From: Micromonospora sp. WMMD882
GTDB lineage: Bacteria > Actinomycetota > Actinomycetes > Mycobacteriales > Micromonosporaceae
DNA length: 64,000 nucleotides
Direction: 5' to 3'
NCBI RefSeq assembly: GCF_027497255.1
Contig: NZ_CP114903.1
Span: 4,278,001 to 4,342,000, forward strand
In this document: positions 54,046 through 63,096 of the stretch, one piece after another
Position numbering within the stretch: the first letter of the stretch is position 1
Layout of the letters: every line of letters starts with the position of its first letter
Position numbers and translations under genes: made by a program
Notes under the pieces: generated by a model
Database searches by the model: none
Told to the model about the DNA's origin: nothing
What the model saw: only the letters and a program-made list of their open reading frames with translations

Positions 54046-55007
54046 TGGCCGCCCAGGAGCCCGCAGACACCCCGACCGGCCCGGCGCCGGTAGCCCGGGA
54101 GGTGGTCGAGTTGCCGGCGTTGCCGGCGTCCGGGCCGCTGTACCGACGGGCGGTGCTCGGCTCGGTGCCGGGGCTGCTCACCCGGCGGCCGGCCCGCGGC
54201 CCGGTGGACGCGTTGCCACCGGTGGAGTTGCGGGTCCGGGGCGTCACCGTCGACCGGACGCGCCTGGCCGACTACGACCGGGTCTGCGGTTTCCCGCTGA
54301 CCGACCCGCTGCCGGGGACGTTTCCGCACGTCCTGGGCTTTCCACTGGCGTTACGGCTGATCACCGCCCCGGATTTCCCGATCCCGTTGGCCGGGGTCGT
54401 GCACATCGCCAACCGGATCACCGTGCGCCGGCTGATCGACGCGGGCGAGCCGATGGACTTCTCCGCGTACGCGGAGAACCTGCGCCCGCACCGGCGCGGC
54501 CGGCAGCTCGACGTGGTGCTGGTCGCCTCGGTGTCCGGCGCGGAGGTGTGGCGCGGAGTCTCCACGTATCTGAGCCGGGAGCGCGTCGCCGCCGCCCCAC
54601 CCGACCAGCCGGAGCCCCCCTCCGACCAGCCGGATCCGGACAGCCCCGGCGGCCGGGGCCCGGCTGCCACCGGGTCGGCGGTGTGGCGGGTCGGTCCACG
54701 GGTGGGCCGGGACTACGCCCGGGTGTCGGGTGACCACAATCCGATCCACACCTCCCGGATCGGGGCACGACTGCTCGGCTTCCCGCGTCCGATCGCGCAC
54801 GGCATGTGGAGCAAGGCCCGCTGCCTGGCCGCGCTGGCGTCCCGCCTGCCGTCCGCGTACACGGTCGACGTGGCCTTCCGACTGCCCGTCCCGCTGCCGT
54901 CCACGGTCGCCTTCGCCACCACCCCCGAGGGCGCGTTCGCCCTGCACGACCCACGTACCGGCCGCCCGCACCTGTTGGGCCAACTGACTCCCCCGGCAGT
55001 CGGCTGA
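54045..55007 (+). CDS. MaoC-like (R)-hydratase, double hot-dog (HtdX type)
   Basis: A 320-residue protein. The N-terminal hot-dog is degenerate and the C-terminal half carries the hydratase motif DYARVSGDHNPIHTSRIGAR (Asp and His catalytic pair) and FPRPIAHGMWSKARCLAALA. It hydrates 2-enoyl-CoA/ACP to (R)-3-hydroxyacyl. Coupled to the FabG4-type reductase it forms two successive steps of acyl chain turnover. ATG 54045 overlaps the previous stop (TGATG). Confidence 0.9.
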   Translation: MAAQEPADTPTGPAPVAREVVELPALPASGPLYRRAVLGSVPGLLTRRPARGPVDALPPVELRVRGVTVDRTRLADYDRVCGFPLTDPLPGTFPHVLGFPLALRLITAPDFPIPLAGVVHIANRITVRRLIDAGEPMDFSAYAENLRPHRRGRQLDVVLVASVSGAEVWRGVSTYLSRERVAAAPPDQPEPPSDQPDPDSPGGRGPAATGSAVWRVGPRVGRDYARVSGDHNPIHTSRIGARLLGFPRPIAHGMWSKARCLAALASRLPSAYTVDVAFRLPVPLPSTVAFATTPEGAFALHDPRTGRPHLLGQLTPPAVG

Positions 55008-56094
55008 TCAGCCTCGGCCCTACTTGCTTCCCGGCGTCGACGGCCGCGCGGCTCGGTCCTTCGGGGTCCCGGCCGCCCGGGGCGGGCCGCCCAGGGGCAG
55101 GCCCGAGGGTCTGCCTTTGGGTGATTCGTGAGCTCTGCCCTCGGGGGAGCGGCATACGCGGTGACTCGCTTTAGAGCTGCCCCATATCTGGGGCGGACGG
55201 ACGCCACCACCGGCACCGCAGGGCCAGGGCCGGTCCGCCCGAGGCCGGGCTGCGTCCGCCCGAGGCCGGGCTGCGTCCGCCTGAGGTCACGTCCGCACTC
55301 CGGATCTTGTCCACGCCGCCGTGGTCCTCCGCTCCGGACCCACATCCGTGTTCAGTCACGTCCGCCTTGGACGCCGGCGCTTGACGGAGAGCGCTGACGC
55401 CATGCCAGCCGTGGGGGCCACATCCGCTGATCCGGGGCGGGACCACAACGCCCGCCCGATCGTCCGGCACGGCGTGACCTACCTGCCGCTCGCCCGGACG
55501 GACCGGACCGGGCGGCCCCAACCGCCGGCCGCACGTCGCAGGTCACGACGGGCCACGGGCCACGGCCACACTGGTGGCACAGGCACAGACGCAGGCGCAG
55601 GCGGCGGCAGCAGTGGCGGCGGCAGCAGTGGCGGCGGCAGTGGCGGCGGCAGTGGCGGCAGTGGCGGTGGCGGCAGTGGCGGTGGGCGGCGGTGAAGGCG
55701 GTGGCGGTGGCGGCGGCGGTGAGGGCGGTGGTCGTGGCGGTGAAGGCGGTGGTCGTGGCGGTGCCCCAGATCTGGGGCAGCTCCAAAGGCAGCGAAAGGG
55801 AGCACCTCTCCCCGGGCTGATACCCGACGCCGGACCAACCCCGACCTCGCCCCACAGACCAGCCCGACCGACAGACCACCACCGACCCACAGACCACCCA
55901 CTCCTGGGCCACGCCCGATCAGCAGACCAGCGCGGCGGGCAGATCGGCCCGACCCCTGACCCGCCGGTCGGCGAGCCAGGCCAGCCGCAGCCGGCGCCGG
56001 TAGGACCCGGGGCGGCGGGGGTGGACAGTCACCCGATCGTGAGCTAAGTTATTCTCAGATTGAGTTGTTCTCCAAGTGAGAGGGACGGGTTCCG
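55008..56094. other. Gene-free low-complexity region bounded by inverted palindromes
   Basis: No credible gene occurs over 1.09 kb; open frames are Gly/Ala or Arg/Pro low complexity without ribosome binding sites. A CCGCCCGAGGCCGGGCTGCG unit is directly repeated at about 55237-55275, and 55590-55760 is almost pure GGCGGC/GGCAGT microsatellite. GAGCTGCCCCATATCTGGGGC (split at 55174-55194) is repeated in reverse orientation at 55763-55783. Confidence 0.7.
55174..55783. repeat. Pair of inverted 21-bp palindromic elements
   Basis: The left copy contains GCCCCATATCTGGGGC (55179-55194) and the right copy GCCCCAGATCTGGGGC (55763-55778), the latter a perfect palindrome. Both carry GAGCT on opposite outer sides, so the two copies are inverted relative to each other. 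Confidence 0.7.
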
Positions 56095-56847
56095 GTGGAC
56101 GAGCAGGAGTTTCTTGCGGCGTACGACCCCAGCGCCTACCCGGCGGTGGCCGTGACCGTGGACGTGGTCGCGCTGACCATCCGCGAGGGCGCGCTGCACC
56201 TGCTGCTCATCCGGCGCGGCCAACCGCCGTACGCGGGGCACTGGGCGCTGCCCGGCGGCTTCGTCCGCCCGGACGAGGACCTGGCCACCGGCGCGCGCCG
56301 GGAGTTGGCCGAGGAGACCGGCCTGGGTGACGAGCGGATGCGCCGGGTCCACCTGGAGCAGCTCGGCAGCTACGGCGAGCCGGACCGGGACCCGCGGATG
56401 CGGATCGTGTCCGTGGCCCACCTCGCGTTCGCCCCCGACCTGCCCGACCCGGTCGCCGACAGCGACGCCGCCGAGGCGCTCTGGCAGCCGGTGGCCACGT
56501 TGAGCAGCCGGCAGCTCGCCTTCGACCACGGTCGGATCATTGCCGACGGGTTGGAGCGGGCCCGGTCCAAGCTGGAGTACACGCCACTGGCCACCCGCTT
56601 CCTCGAAGCCGAGTTCACCATCGGTGAGCTGCGCGGCGTCTACGAGACGGTCTGGGGTCACCCGCTGCACGCCGGCAACTTCCACCGCAAGGTGCTCTCG
56701 GTGCCGGGGTTCGTGGAGAGCACCGGGGCCAGCACCGAGCGCGGCGGGACGCGCGGCGGCCCCCGCGCCAAGCTCTACCGGGCCGGCGACGCCCGGCTGC
56801 TCCACCCGGCGCTGCTGCGCCCCGCCCGGGAGGAGACCATCCGATGA
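56095..56847 (+). CDS. NUDIX domain protein with C-terminal winged helix (NrtR-like)
   Basis: A 250-residue protein. The Nudix box is GGFVRPDEDLATGARRELAE with ETGL directly after (about residues 55-78; REx2EE intact), following LHLLLIRRGQPPYAGHWALP. The C-terminal half (LATRFLEAEFTIGELRGVYE, NFHRKVLSVPGFVESTG) is the NrtR-type winged helix. Relatives hydrolyse or sense ADP-ribose and repress NAD or ADP-ribose-linked genes. GTG 56095 starts the gene; upstream is an AT-rich CTCAGATTGAG element (about 56055-56065). It overlaps the next gene by 4 nt. Confidence 0.88.
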   Translation: MDEQEFLAAYDPSAYPAVAVTVDVVALTIREGALHLLLIRRGQPPYAGHWALPGGFVRPDEDLATGARRELAEETGLGDERMRRVHLEQLGSYGEPDRDPRMRIVSVAHLAFAPDLPDPVADSDAAEALWQPVATLSSRQLAFDHGRIIADGLERARSKLEYTPLATRFLEAEFTIGELRGVYETVWGHPLHAGNFHRKVLSVPGFVESTGASTERGGTRGGPRAKLYRAGDARLLHPALLRPAREETIR

Positions 56848-57840
56848 GGACGGACGAGGCGATCACCCTGGTCGTGGCGGCCCGTACCGGGGCCGAGCTG
56901 TTCGGCGTCGACGCGCCGGCCCGCCGCTACCGCGAGCTGGTGGCGGCGCTGCACCCCGACCGGCTGGGCGCGGCAGACGACCGGGTACGCGCCGCCGCCA
57001 CCGACGCGTTCGTCCAGGTCACAAGCTGGTGGCGGGCCGGCCGGGGGGGGCCGGCCCGCCACCGGACCGCTCGACCTCGGCGGCTACCGGCTCGGCCCGC
57101 TCGCGTACGCCGGTGACCTGGCCGACCTGTACGACGTCGGCGCGGACCGGCTGCTGAAACTGCCCCGCGACCCGGCCGACAACGACCTGCTGGCCCGGGA
57201 GGCGTACGCCCTGCGCGCCATCGAGGAGCACGGCGACCCGCGCTACCTGCCGTACGTGCCCCGGCTGGTCGACTCGTTCCGGCACCGGGACACCGACACC
57301 GGGGCGGAACGGCGGGTCAACGTGCTGGCCGCCGTACCGGGACTGCGCAGCCTGGCCGACGTGCGCCGGGCGTACCCGGACGGGTTGGACGCCCGCGACG
57401 TGGCCTGGATGTGGCGGCGGCTGCTGGTCGCGCTCGGCCTGGCCCACCGGGCCGGCGTGACGCACGGCGCGGTGCTGCCGCCGCACGTGCTGATCGAGCC
57501 GGACGGGCACGGCGTGGTGCTCGTCGACTGGTGCTTCTCCGCCGCGCCCGGCCGCGCCGTGCCGGCGCTGGTCCCCGACTTCGAGGACTGGTACCCGGAG
57601 GAGATCCTCCGGAAGCGGCCCTGCGGGCCGGGCACCGACATCTGGCTGGCGACGGGCTGCATGACCTGGCTGATGGGCCGGCACGCCCCGCGCGAGCTGC
57701 TCGCCTTCGCGCGGGGCTGCCGGCAGCGGCCCCTGAACCGCCGCCCGGACGACGCCTGGCGGCTGCTCGGCGAGCTCGACGAGGTGCTGGAACGGCTGTA
57801 CGGGCCGCGCGCCTTCCGACCCTTCACCCTCAACCCCTAA
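56844..57840 (+). pseudogene. J-domain / protein-kinase-like fusion, broken by a frameshift in a G8 tract
   Basis: The first frame (56844-57116) encodes a J-domain-like helix pair (RYRELVAALHPDRLGAADDR). The second frame, open from about 57061 to 57840, encodes a kinase-like domain (LGGYRLGPLAYAGDLADLYD, LLKLPRDPADNDLLAREAYA, the HRAGVTHGAVLPPHVLIEPD catalytic-loop region and GVVLVDWCFSAAPG). The usual HRD Asp is replaced (THGAV), so it is probably a pseudokinase. Removing one G from the GGGGGGGG run at 57041-57050 joins both parts into a protein of about 331 residues. A sequencing error, true inactivation or slippage are all possible. Confidence 0.78.
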
Positions 57841-57850
57841 GGAGGCTGCC

Positions 57851-58816
57851 ATGGGCAGCGGAGTCTGGTCCACCGACGTGTACGACGCGGCCAAGCGGTA
57901 CCGCCGGGCCACCGGCAAGAGCGCGTTCTCGTACAGCGACAGCGGGGCCCGTACGGTGCACCCGGCGCTCGACCCGCGCGGCGCGACCCGGGAGGCCCGG
58001 GACTCGACCGAGCACCCGCAGTCGACACCCATCGCGGTGCTGTTCGACGTGACCGGCTCGATGGGACACGTGCCACGTACCCTCCAGGCCAAGCTGCCGC
58101 AACTGCTCGGGCTGCTGCAACGTCAGGGGTACGCCCGGGACCCGCAGCTCATGTTCGGCGCGATCGGCGACGCCACCTGCGACCGGGCGCCGTTGCAGGT
58201 CGGCCAGTTCGAGTCGGACAACCGGATGGACGACGACCTCGGCCGGATCGTGCTGGAGGGCGGCGGTGGCGGCCAGATGATGGAGTCCTACGAGCTGGCC
58301 ATGTACTTCATGGCCCGGCACACCGTCACCGACTCGTGGGAGAAGCGCGGCCGGCGCGGCTACCTGTTCATCATCGGTGACGAGCTGGCCTACCCCCGGG
58401 TGGACCGGCGGCAGGTGGAGCGGCTGATCGGTGACCGGCCGGGCGAGGACGTGCCGCTGACCCAGGTGGTCGACGAGCTGACCCGCCGCTGGGACACGTA
58501 CTACCTGCTCCCGGCCGGCAGCCACTACTCGGGTAACCGCAAGGTGCTGGACTTCTGGCGTGGGCTGTTCGGGCAGCGGGCGGTCACGCTGGACGACCTG
58601 GACGCGGTCTGCGAGACCATCGCGCTCGCCGTGGGCCTCGGCGAACAGGCCATCGACCTGGAGCAGGGGCTGGCGGACCTGGCCCGGCACGGCTCGACGG
58701 CCACCGGCACGGTCTCCCGGGCGCTGGCCCGGCTGGGCGACGACCGGGGCCCCGTGACGCGGGGCGGCAGCGGGGTGGCCCGTACCGGGCGGGGCAGCGG
58801 AGTCACCCGGCTGTGA
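57851..58816 (+). CDS. VWA-like (MIDAS-type) protein
   Basis: A 321-residue protein starting at ATG 57851 with AAGGAGG upstream. The MIDAS loop is visible in AVLFDVTGSMGHVPRTL (DxTGS, about residues 62-66), with MFGAIGDATCDRAPLQVGQF and the acidic GRRGYLFIIGDELAYPRVDR as later ligands. A helical C-terminus follows. It overlaps the next gene by 4 nt (GUGA). VWA proteins next to kinase-like and nucleotide enzymes are typical of stress or conflict operons. Function unknown. Confidence 0.82.
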   Translation: MGSGVWSTDVYDAAKRYRRATGKSAFSYSDSGARTVHPALDPRGATREARDSTEHPQSTPIAVLFDVTGSMGHVPRTLQAKLPQLLGLLQRQGYARDPQLMFGAIGDATCDRAPLQVGQFESDNRMDDDLGRIVLEGGGGGQMMESYELAMYFMARHTVTDSWEKRGRRGYLFIIGDELAYPRVDRRQVERLIGDRPGEDVPLTQVVDELTRRWDTYYLLPAGSHYSGNRKVLDFWRGLFGQRAVTLDDLDAVCETIALAVGLGEQAIDLEQGLADLARHGSTATGTVSRALARLGDDRGPVTRGGSGVARTGRGSGVTRL

Positions 58817-60252
58817 GCCACGTGATGGTGGTCGACCTCGGCTACGGCGACGCCGGCAAGGGCACCGTGGTGGACTGGCTCTGCGCGACCCGGCCGGTCC
58901 ACACGGTGGTCCGGTTCAACGGAGGCGCGCAGGCGGCGCACAACGTCGTCCTGCCCGACGGGCGGCAGCACACGTTCGCCCAGTTCGGGGCGGGCACCTT
59001 CCGGCCCGGCGTACGGACCCACCTGTCCCGGCACGTGGTGGTGGACCCGCTGGCCCTGGCCGCCGAGGCCGACCATCTCGCCTCGGTCGGGGCGCCGGAC
59101 GCGTTGGACAGGTTGACTGTCGACGGGGCGGCGCTGCTGGCCACCCCGTACCACCGGGCCGCCAACCGGGCCCGGGAGCTCGCCCGGGGCGCCGACCGGC
59201 ACGGCTCCTGCGGGCTGGGGGTGGGCGAGACCGTCGCGTACGGTCTCGCCCACCCCGACGAGGCCCCCCGGGTCGCCGACTGCCGCCACCCCGGGCTGCT
59301 GCGGCGCCGGCTGACCGTGCTGCGGGACCGGCTGACCGCCGAGCTGGGCCCACTGGACGCCCCGTCCGTCGAGGACTGCCTGCCCGCGTTCACCGGGTTC
59401 GCCGAGCGGGTGGCGATCGTCGACGGGACGTACCTGGCCGGGGCGCTACGCGCCGGGACGTGCGTGTTCGAGGGGGCCCAGGGGGTGCTGCTGGACGAGT
59501 GGCACGGCTTCCATCCGTACACGACGTGGAGCACCACCACGTTCGCCAACGCGGAGGAGCTGCTCGCCGAGGCGGGGCTGGCCGGGACGGCGCGACGGCT
59601 GGGCGTACTGCGGATCACCACCACCCGCCACGGGCCGGGGCCGCTGGTCACCGAGGACCCGGCGTTGCCGTTCACCGACCCGCGTAACCCGACGAACCCG
59701 TGGCAGGGCCGGTTCCGGTTCGGGCACTTCGACGCCGTCGCCCACCGGTACGCCCTGGCGGTGGCCGGCGGGGTGGACGCCCTCGCGCTCACCCACCTCG
59801 ACCTGGCCGAGGCCGCCGGGGGCACTCCACTTCCAGGAGAACGGGGCTTCGGGGCGGGGCGAAGCCGCCAGATCCGTGAAACGGAGTGGATCATCGGCGG
59901 GGCACCCGCCGGGGGCGTCGCGCCGCCCGCCGGGCTGTCGGGCGGGTCGGGCGGGGGCCGTCCGGTCGCTGCCGGGACGGCGCTGCGGATCTGTCACCGG
60001 TACGACGGCCTGGACCGGTTGGACCCCGGCCCGCCGGGCGACCTGGAACGGCAGGCGGCGCTCACCGCGCGACTCCAGGCGGCCCGCCCGGCGTACGCGG
60101 ACGACGGCCCGCCGGCCGACTGGGTGACGGCGGTCGAGGAGGCGCTCGACGTGCCGGTGGCGCTCACCTCGCACGGCCCGACCGCCGCGCACAAGCGGCC
60201 CCGGCAACCACGGTGGCCCCGACGGCTCACTCCTGCTCGGGCCGCCAGGTGA
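58813..60252 (+). CDS. Divergent adenylosuccinate synthetase (PurA) paralogue
   Basis: A 479-residue PurA-fold protein. The P-loop is VDLGYGDAGKGTVVDWL (PurA usually GDEGKGKxVD; the catalytic Asp is kept). The second catalytic motif reads NGGAQAAHNVVL instead of GGxNAGHT, with His retained. FEGAQGVLLDEWHGFHPYTT and ITTTRHGPGPLVTEDP are family blocks. An insertion (about residues 345-385) and a 20-residue basic tail are unusual. It is probably not the housekeeping PurA; its place after NUDIX, kinase-like and VWA genes suggests it makes or consumes a purine-type metabolite. Confidence 0.82.
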   Translation: MSHVMVVDLGYGDAGKGTVVDWLCATRPVHTVVRFNGGAQAAHNVVLPDGRQHTFAQFGAGTFRPGVRTHLSRHVVVDPLALAAEADHLASVGAPDALDRLTVDGAALLATPYHRAANRARELARGADRHGSCGLGVGETVAYGLAHPDEAPRVADCRHPGLLRRRLTVLRDRLTAELGPLDAPSVEDCLPAFTGFAERVAIVDGTYLAGALRAGTCVFEGAQGVLLDEWHGFHPYTTWSTTTFANAEELLAEAGLAGTARRLGVLRITTTRHGPGPLVTEDPALPFTDPRNPTNPWQGRFRFGHFDAVAHRYALAVAGGVDALALTHLDLAEAAGGTPLPGERGFGAGRSRQIRETEWIIGGAPAGGVAPPAGLSGGSGGGRPVAAGTALRICHRYDGLDRLDPGPPGDLERQAALTARLQAARPAYADDGPPADWVTAVEEALDVPVALTSHGPTAAHKRPRQPRWPRRLTPARAAR

Positions 60253-60865
60253 CTCCGCGGAGCAGTTGGTCCGCCCCCAGCCAGGCCACGTTCATCATCC
60301 GGGTGGCGGTCTTCTCCGGGTCCGCCTCGGGGTGGTCGGCCAGCCAGTCGGCGAGCGACTCGGACGCGCCGACCAGCGCGTACGCGACGACTTCCAGGTC
60401 GGTCTCGCGGACCTCGCGTCCGCGGGCGCGCAGCGCGTGGTCGAGCATGCCGGCGACCACCTCGACCAGCCGGTCGCGCATGGCGGCGAGTTCCCGGGCG
60501 AACCGCTGCTCGCCCCGGGCCTGCCGGTAGAGGACGATCCAGCCGTCCCGGTGCCGGCCGACGAACCCGAAGAACGCCCGCAGCCCCCGCCAGAGCCGAA
60601 CGTCCGCCGGCAGGTCGGGGGCCGCCGCGCCGGCGATGGCCTCCACCATCCGGGCTGCCTCCCGGTGCAGGCAGGCGATGAAGAGTTCTTCCTTCGTGCC
60701 GAGATAGGCGTAGACCATCGGTTTGGAGATGCCGGCGTCTTCGGCTATCTCGTCCATGCTGGCAGCATGGAAACCCCTGCTCGAGAAGGCTCGGACGGCC
60801 GCGTCGAGCATCTGTTGCTCGCGGGCGGCACGGGGCAGGCGGCGGAACGCGGGCGGGCTGGACAC
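60227..60865 (-). CDS. TetR-family transcriptional regulator
   Basis: A 212-residue regulator with the TetR HTH in REQQMLDAAVRAFSSRGFHA, ASMDEIAEDAGISKPMVYAY and LGTKEELFIACL (residues 12-60), and a helical ligand domain (RHRDGWIVLYRQARGEQRFA). GTG 60865 fits the family N-terminus. Its last 26 bp overlap the convergent PurA-like gene. It is divergent from the SCP2 gene, its likely target. Confidence 0.92.
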   Translation of the reverse strand: MSSPPAFRRLPRAAREQQMLDAAVRAFSSRGFHAASMDEIAEDAGISKPMVYAYLGTKEELFIACLHREAARMVEAIAGAAAPDLPADVRLWRGLRAFFGFVGRHRDGWIVLYRQARGEQRFARELAAMRDRLVEVVAGMLDHALRARGREVRETDLEVVAYALVGASESLADWLADHPEADPEKTATRMMNVAWLGADQLLRGVTWRPEQE

Positions 60866-60876
60866 CTTGCGAGCAT

Positions 60877-60895
60877 ACCTACCCGTACGTAAGGT
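60877..60895. promoter_or_regulatory. Candidate TetR operator
   Basis: ACCTACCCGTACGTAAGGT is an imperfect palindrome centred on CGTACG (60884-60889), between the divergent TetR and SCP2 genes. A related AGTAGGTAAG follows at 60904. Confidence 0.45.
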
Positions 60896-60935
60896 TACGC
60901 CGGAGTAGGTAAGCCGATCGTCCGGAAGGTACCCC

Positions 60936-61388
60936 ATGACTGACTTCGACCCGGCCACGTTCGCATCGGTCGGCCCCAAGGAGTTCTCCAAGCTCGTCAA
61001 GACCACGCCCGACAAGAAGATCGCCGAGATCATGGCCGGCGAGCACCGTGGCAAGATCCTCGACGAGGTCTTCAACCGGATGCCGACGATCTTCCGGCGG
61101 GAGAAGGCCGGCGCGACCAACGCCGTGCTGCACTGGAACATCACCGGCGGCCCCGGGGGCGGCACCGACACGTACGAGGTCGTCATCGCCGACGGCACCT
61201 GTGTGGTCAACCCGACTCCGCAGCACGACCCGAAGCTGAGCCTGACCCTCGGTCCGGTCGAGTTCCTCAAGATCGTCTCGGGCAACGGCAACCCGGCCAT
61301 GATGTTCATGACCGGCAAGCTCAAGGCGAAGGGTGACCTCGGCTTGGCGGCCAACATTCCCAACCTGTTCGACATCCCCAAGGCCTGA
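60936..61388 (+). CDS. SCP2 sterol-binding domain protein
   Basis: A 150-residue single-domain lipid-binding protein: IMAGEHRGKILDEVFNRMPT, NAVLHWNITGGPGGGTDTYE, the DPKLSLTLGPVEFLKIVSG segment and the family end MTGKLKAKGDLGLAANIPNL. It should bind acyl-CoA or sterol-like ligands. GGAAGG at 60923-60928 precedes the ATG. Control by the divergent TetR is likely. Confidence 0.92.
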   Translation: MTDFDPATFASVGPKEFSKLVKTTPDKKIAEIMAGEHRGKILDEVFNRMPTIFRREKAGATNAVLHWNITGGPGGGTDTYEVVIADGTCVVNPTPQHDPKLSLTLGPVEFLKIVSGNGNPAMMFMTGKLKAKGDLGLAANIPNLFDIPKA

Positions 61389-61399
61389 CCCCGGTCGAC

Positions 61400-61428
61400 G
61401 GCGCGAGGAAGGGCCCCTTCCTCGCGCC
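61400..61428. terminator. 13-bp-stem hairpin terminator after the SCP2 gene
   Basis: GGCGCGAGGAAGG pairs with CCTTCCTCGCGCC around a 3-nt loop, 11 bp after the SCP2 stop. The AAGGGCCCCTT core matches other GGGCCCC elements of the window. Confidence 0.85.
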
Positions 61429-61504
61429 GCGCGCCTGCCGGCACCCACCGTCCACAGTGGTAAGTTCGGGCGTTTTCCTCGAACGGCCCACGGTAGGAGC
61501 TGCC

Positions 61505-63046
61505 ATGGCAGGTGTGCGTCGGCGGCGGACGCTCGGCCTCTTCACCCTCGGGGCGTCCGCGGCGACAGCCGGCGCGCTGTGGCTCACCACCGGGCCGGAC
61601 GATCCGGCGGTCGTCCAGAGCCGGTGGGGGCGACCCACCCCGCCCGCCAGCAACGCCACCGGCGTCGGCCCGCACCCGGTCGAGCGGGAGAACCGGGCCG
61701 CCGGCCGGCCCTGGCCGCCCACCGGCGACCGCCGGCCCGGCGTCGACGACCGCCGCCGCCAGATCCAGGGGTACGCCTCGACGACGAGCGTCGCGCCCGG
61801 CGGAACCGTCGACTTCCACGTCGCCACGCAGCCCGCCGGGGCGTACCGGATCTCGGTCCTCCGGCTCGGCTGGTACGGCGGCGCCGGCGCGCGGGAGCTG
61901 CTGACCAGCCCGGAGCTGCCCGGTCGCCCCGAGCCGGTGCCCGCCCCCGACCCGGTCACCGGGGCGCTGATCTGCCGCTGGCCGGTCTCCTGGACGCTGC
62001 GGGTCCCCGACGACTGGGTCTCCGGCCTCTACCAGGCGGTGTTCACCTCCGCCGACGGCTGGCACGCCTACACCCCGTTCGTGGTACGCGACGACCGGCG
62101 GGCCGCCGCGCTCTGCGTGGTGCTGCCGTTCACCACGTACCAGGCGTACAACCAGTGGCCGATGGACGGGGTGGCCGGAAAGAGCCTCTACTACGGGTAC
62201 CGGGCCGGTGGGCTGGACTACCCGCGACGGTCCCTGACCGTGTCCTTCGACCGCCCGTACGCGAACGAGGGCCGACCCAAGCACCTCGACCGGGAACACG
62301 ACCTGATCCGCTGGGCGGAACGGAACTCGTTCGACGTCACGTACGCGACCAGCGAGGACCTGCACCTCGGCCGGCTCGACCCGACCCGGCACCGGGGGAT
62401 CGTGTTCGGCGGCCACGACGAGTACTGGTCCGCGCCGATGCGGCAGGCCGCCGAGCGTGCGGTGACCGTCGGCGCCAGTCTGGCGTTCCTCGCCGCGAAC
62501 AGCGTCTACTGGCACGCCCGGCTGGCCCCGGCGGCGGACGGTCGCCCCGCCCGGCTGCTCACCTGCTGCAAGACCTCACCCGACCCGTGGGCGGACCACG
62601 CCGGCCCCACCACGTACTGGCGCAGCGTCGCCCCGGACGGCAGCCGCGCCGAGCAGGGCCTGCTCGGCGTGCAGTACAACGGCATTTTGCCCGACCCGCA
62701 GCCGCTGGTGGTCCGCTCGGCCGACCACTGGTTCTGGGCCGGCGCAGGCGTCACCGACGGTGACCGGATCCCCGGCCTGGTCGGCGGGGAGGCGGACGGC
62801 CGCTCCGCCGGCTACCCGAAACCGGCGGCGGTCAGCGGGGCGACGCTGAGCGCGTCGCCGTACCAGACCCGCTACCGGCAGCGCCGTACGCAGCACACCC
62901 ACCTGTACGAGACGCCGCAGGGCGGGGTGGTCTTCGCCGCCGGGACGTTGCACTGGACGATGGCCCTGGACCGCCCCGGCCACCGGGACGAACGCGTCGA
63001 ACGGGCCACCGCCAACCTGCTGACCCGGATGGCCCGCCCCCGCTGA
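61505..63046 (+). CDS. Secreted N,N-dimethylformamidase beta-subunit-like protein
   Basis: A 513-residue exported protein with a twin-arginine-like start (VRRRRTLGLFTLGASAATAG). The body is the DMFase large-subunit-like fold: GYASTTSVAPGGTVDFHVAT, RLGWYGGAGAREL, DDWVSGLYQAVFTS, PFTTYQAYNQWPMDGVAGKS and the GIVFGGHDEYWS motif typical of the family. The N-terminal region is beta-sandwich-like. True dimethylformamidases need a small subunit, which is absent here, so the substrate is uncertain. ATG 61505 has TAGGAG before it. Confidence 0.8.
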   Translation: MAGVRRRRTLGLFTLGASAATAGALWLTTGPDDPAVVQSRWGRPTPPASNATGVGPHPVERENRAAGRPWPPTGDRRPGVDDRRRQIQGYASTTSVAPGGTVDFHVATQPAGAYRISVLRLGWYGGAGARELLTSPELPGRPEPVPAPDPVTGALICRWPVSWTLRVPDDWVSGLYQAVFTSADGWHAYTPFVVRDDRRAAALCVVLPFTTYQAYNQWPMDGVAGKSLYYGYRAGGLDYPRRSLTVSFDRPYANEGRPKHLDREHDLIRWAERNSFDVTYATSEDLHLGRLDPTRHRGIVFGGHDEYWSAPMRQAAERAVTVGASLAFLAANSVYWHARLAPAADGRPARLLTCCKTSPDPWADHAGPTTYWRSVAPDGSRAEQGLLGVQYNGILPDPQPLVVRSADHWFWAGAGVTDGDRIPGLVGGEADGRSAGYPKPAAVSGATLSASPYQTRYRQRRTQHTHLYETPQGGVVFAAGTLHWTMALDRPGHRDERVERATANLLTRMARPR

Positions 63047-63096
63047 CCGCCCCGGCCACCACCGGCCGCCGTGGCACGCCGGGCGCCGGGCAGTGG

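Noticed and set aside
55321..55695. Open frame of 124 codons ending in Gly/Ser repeats
   Set aside because: No ribosome binding site, no conserved part; it is the translation of a microsatellite.
60877..60895. Reading the TetR intergenic element as a perfect operator
   Set aside because: Only the half-sites ACCT/AGGT and central CGTACG are symmetrical; it is kept as a low-confidence feature.
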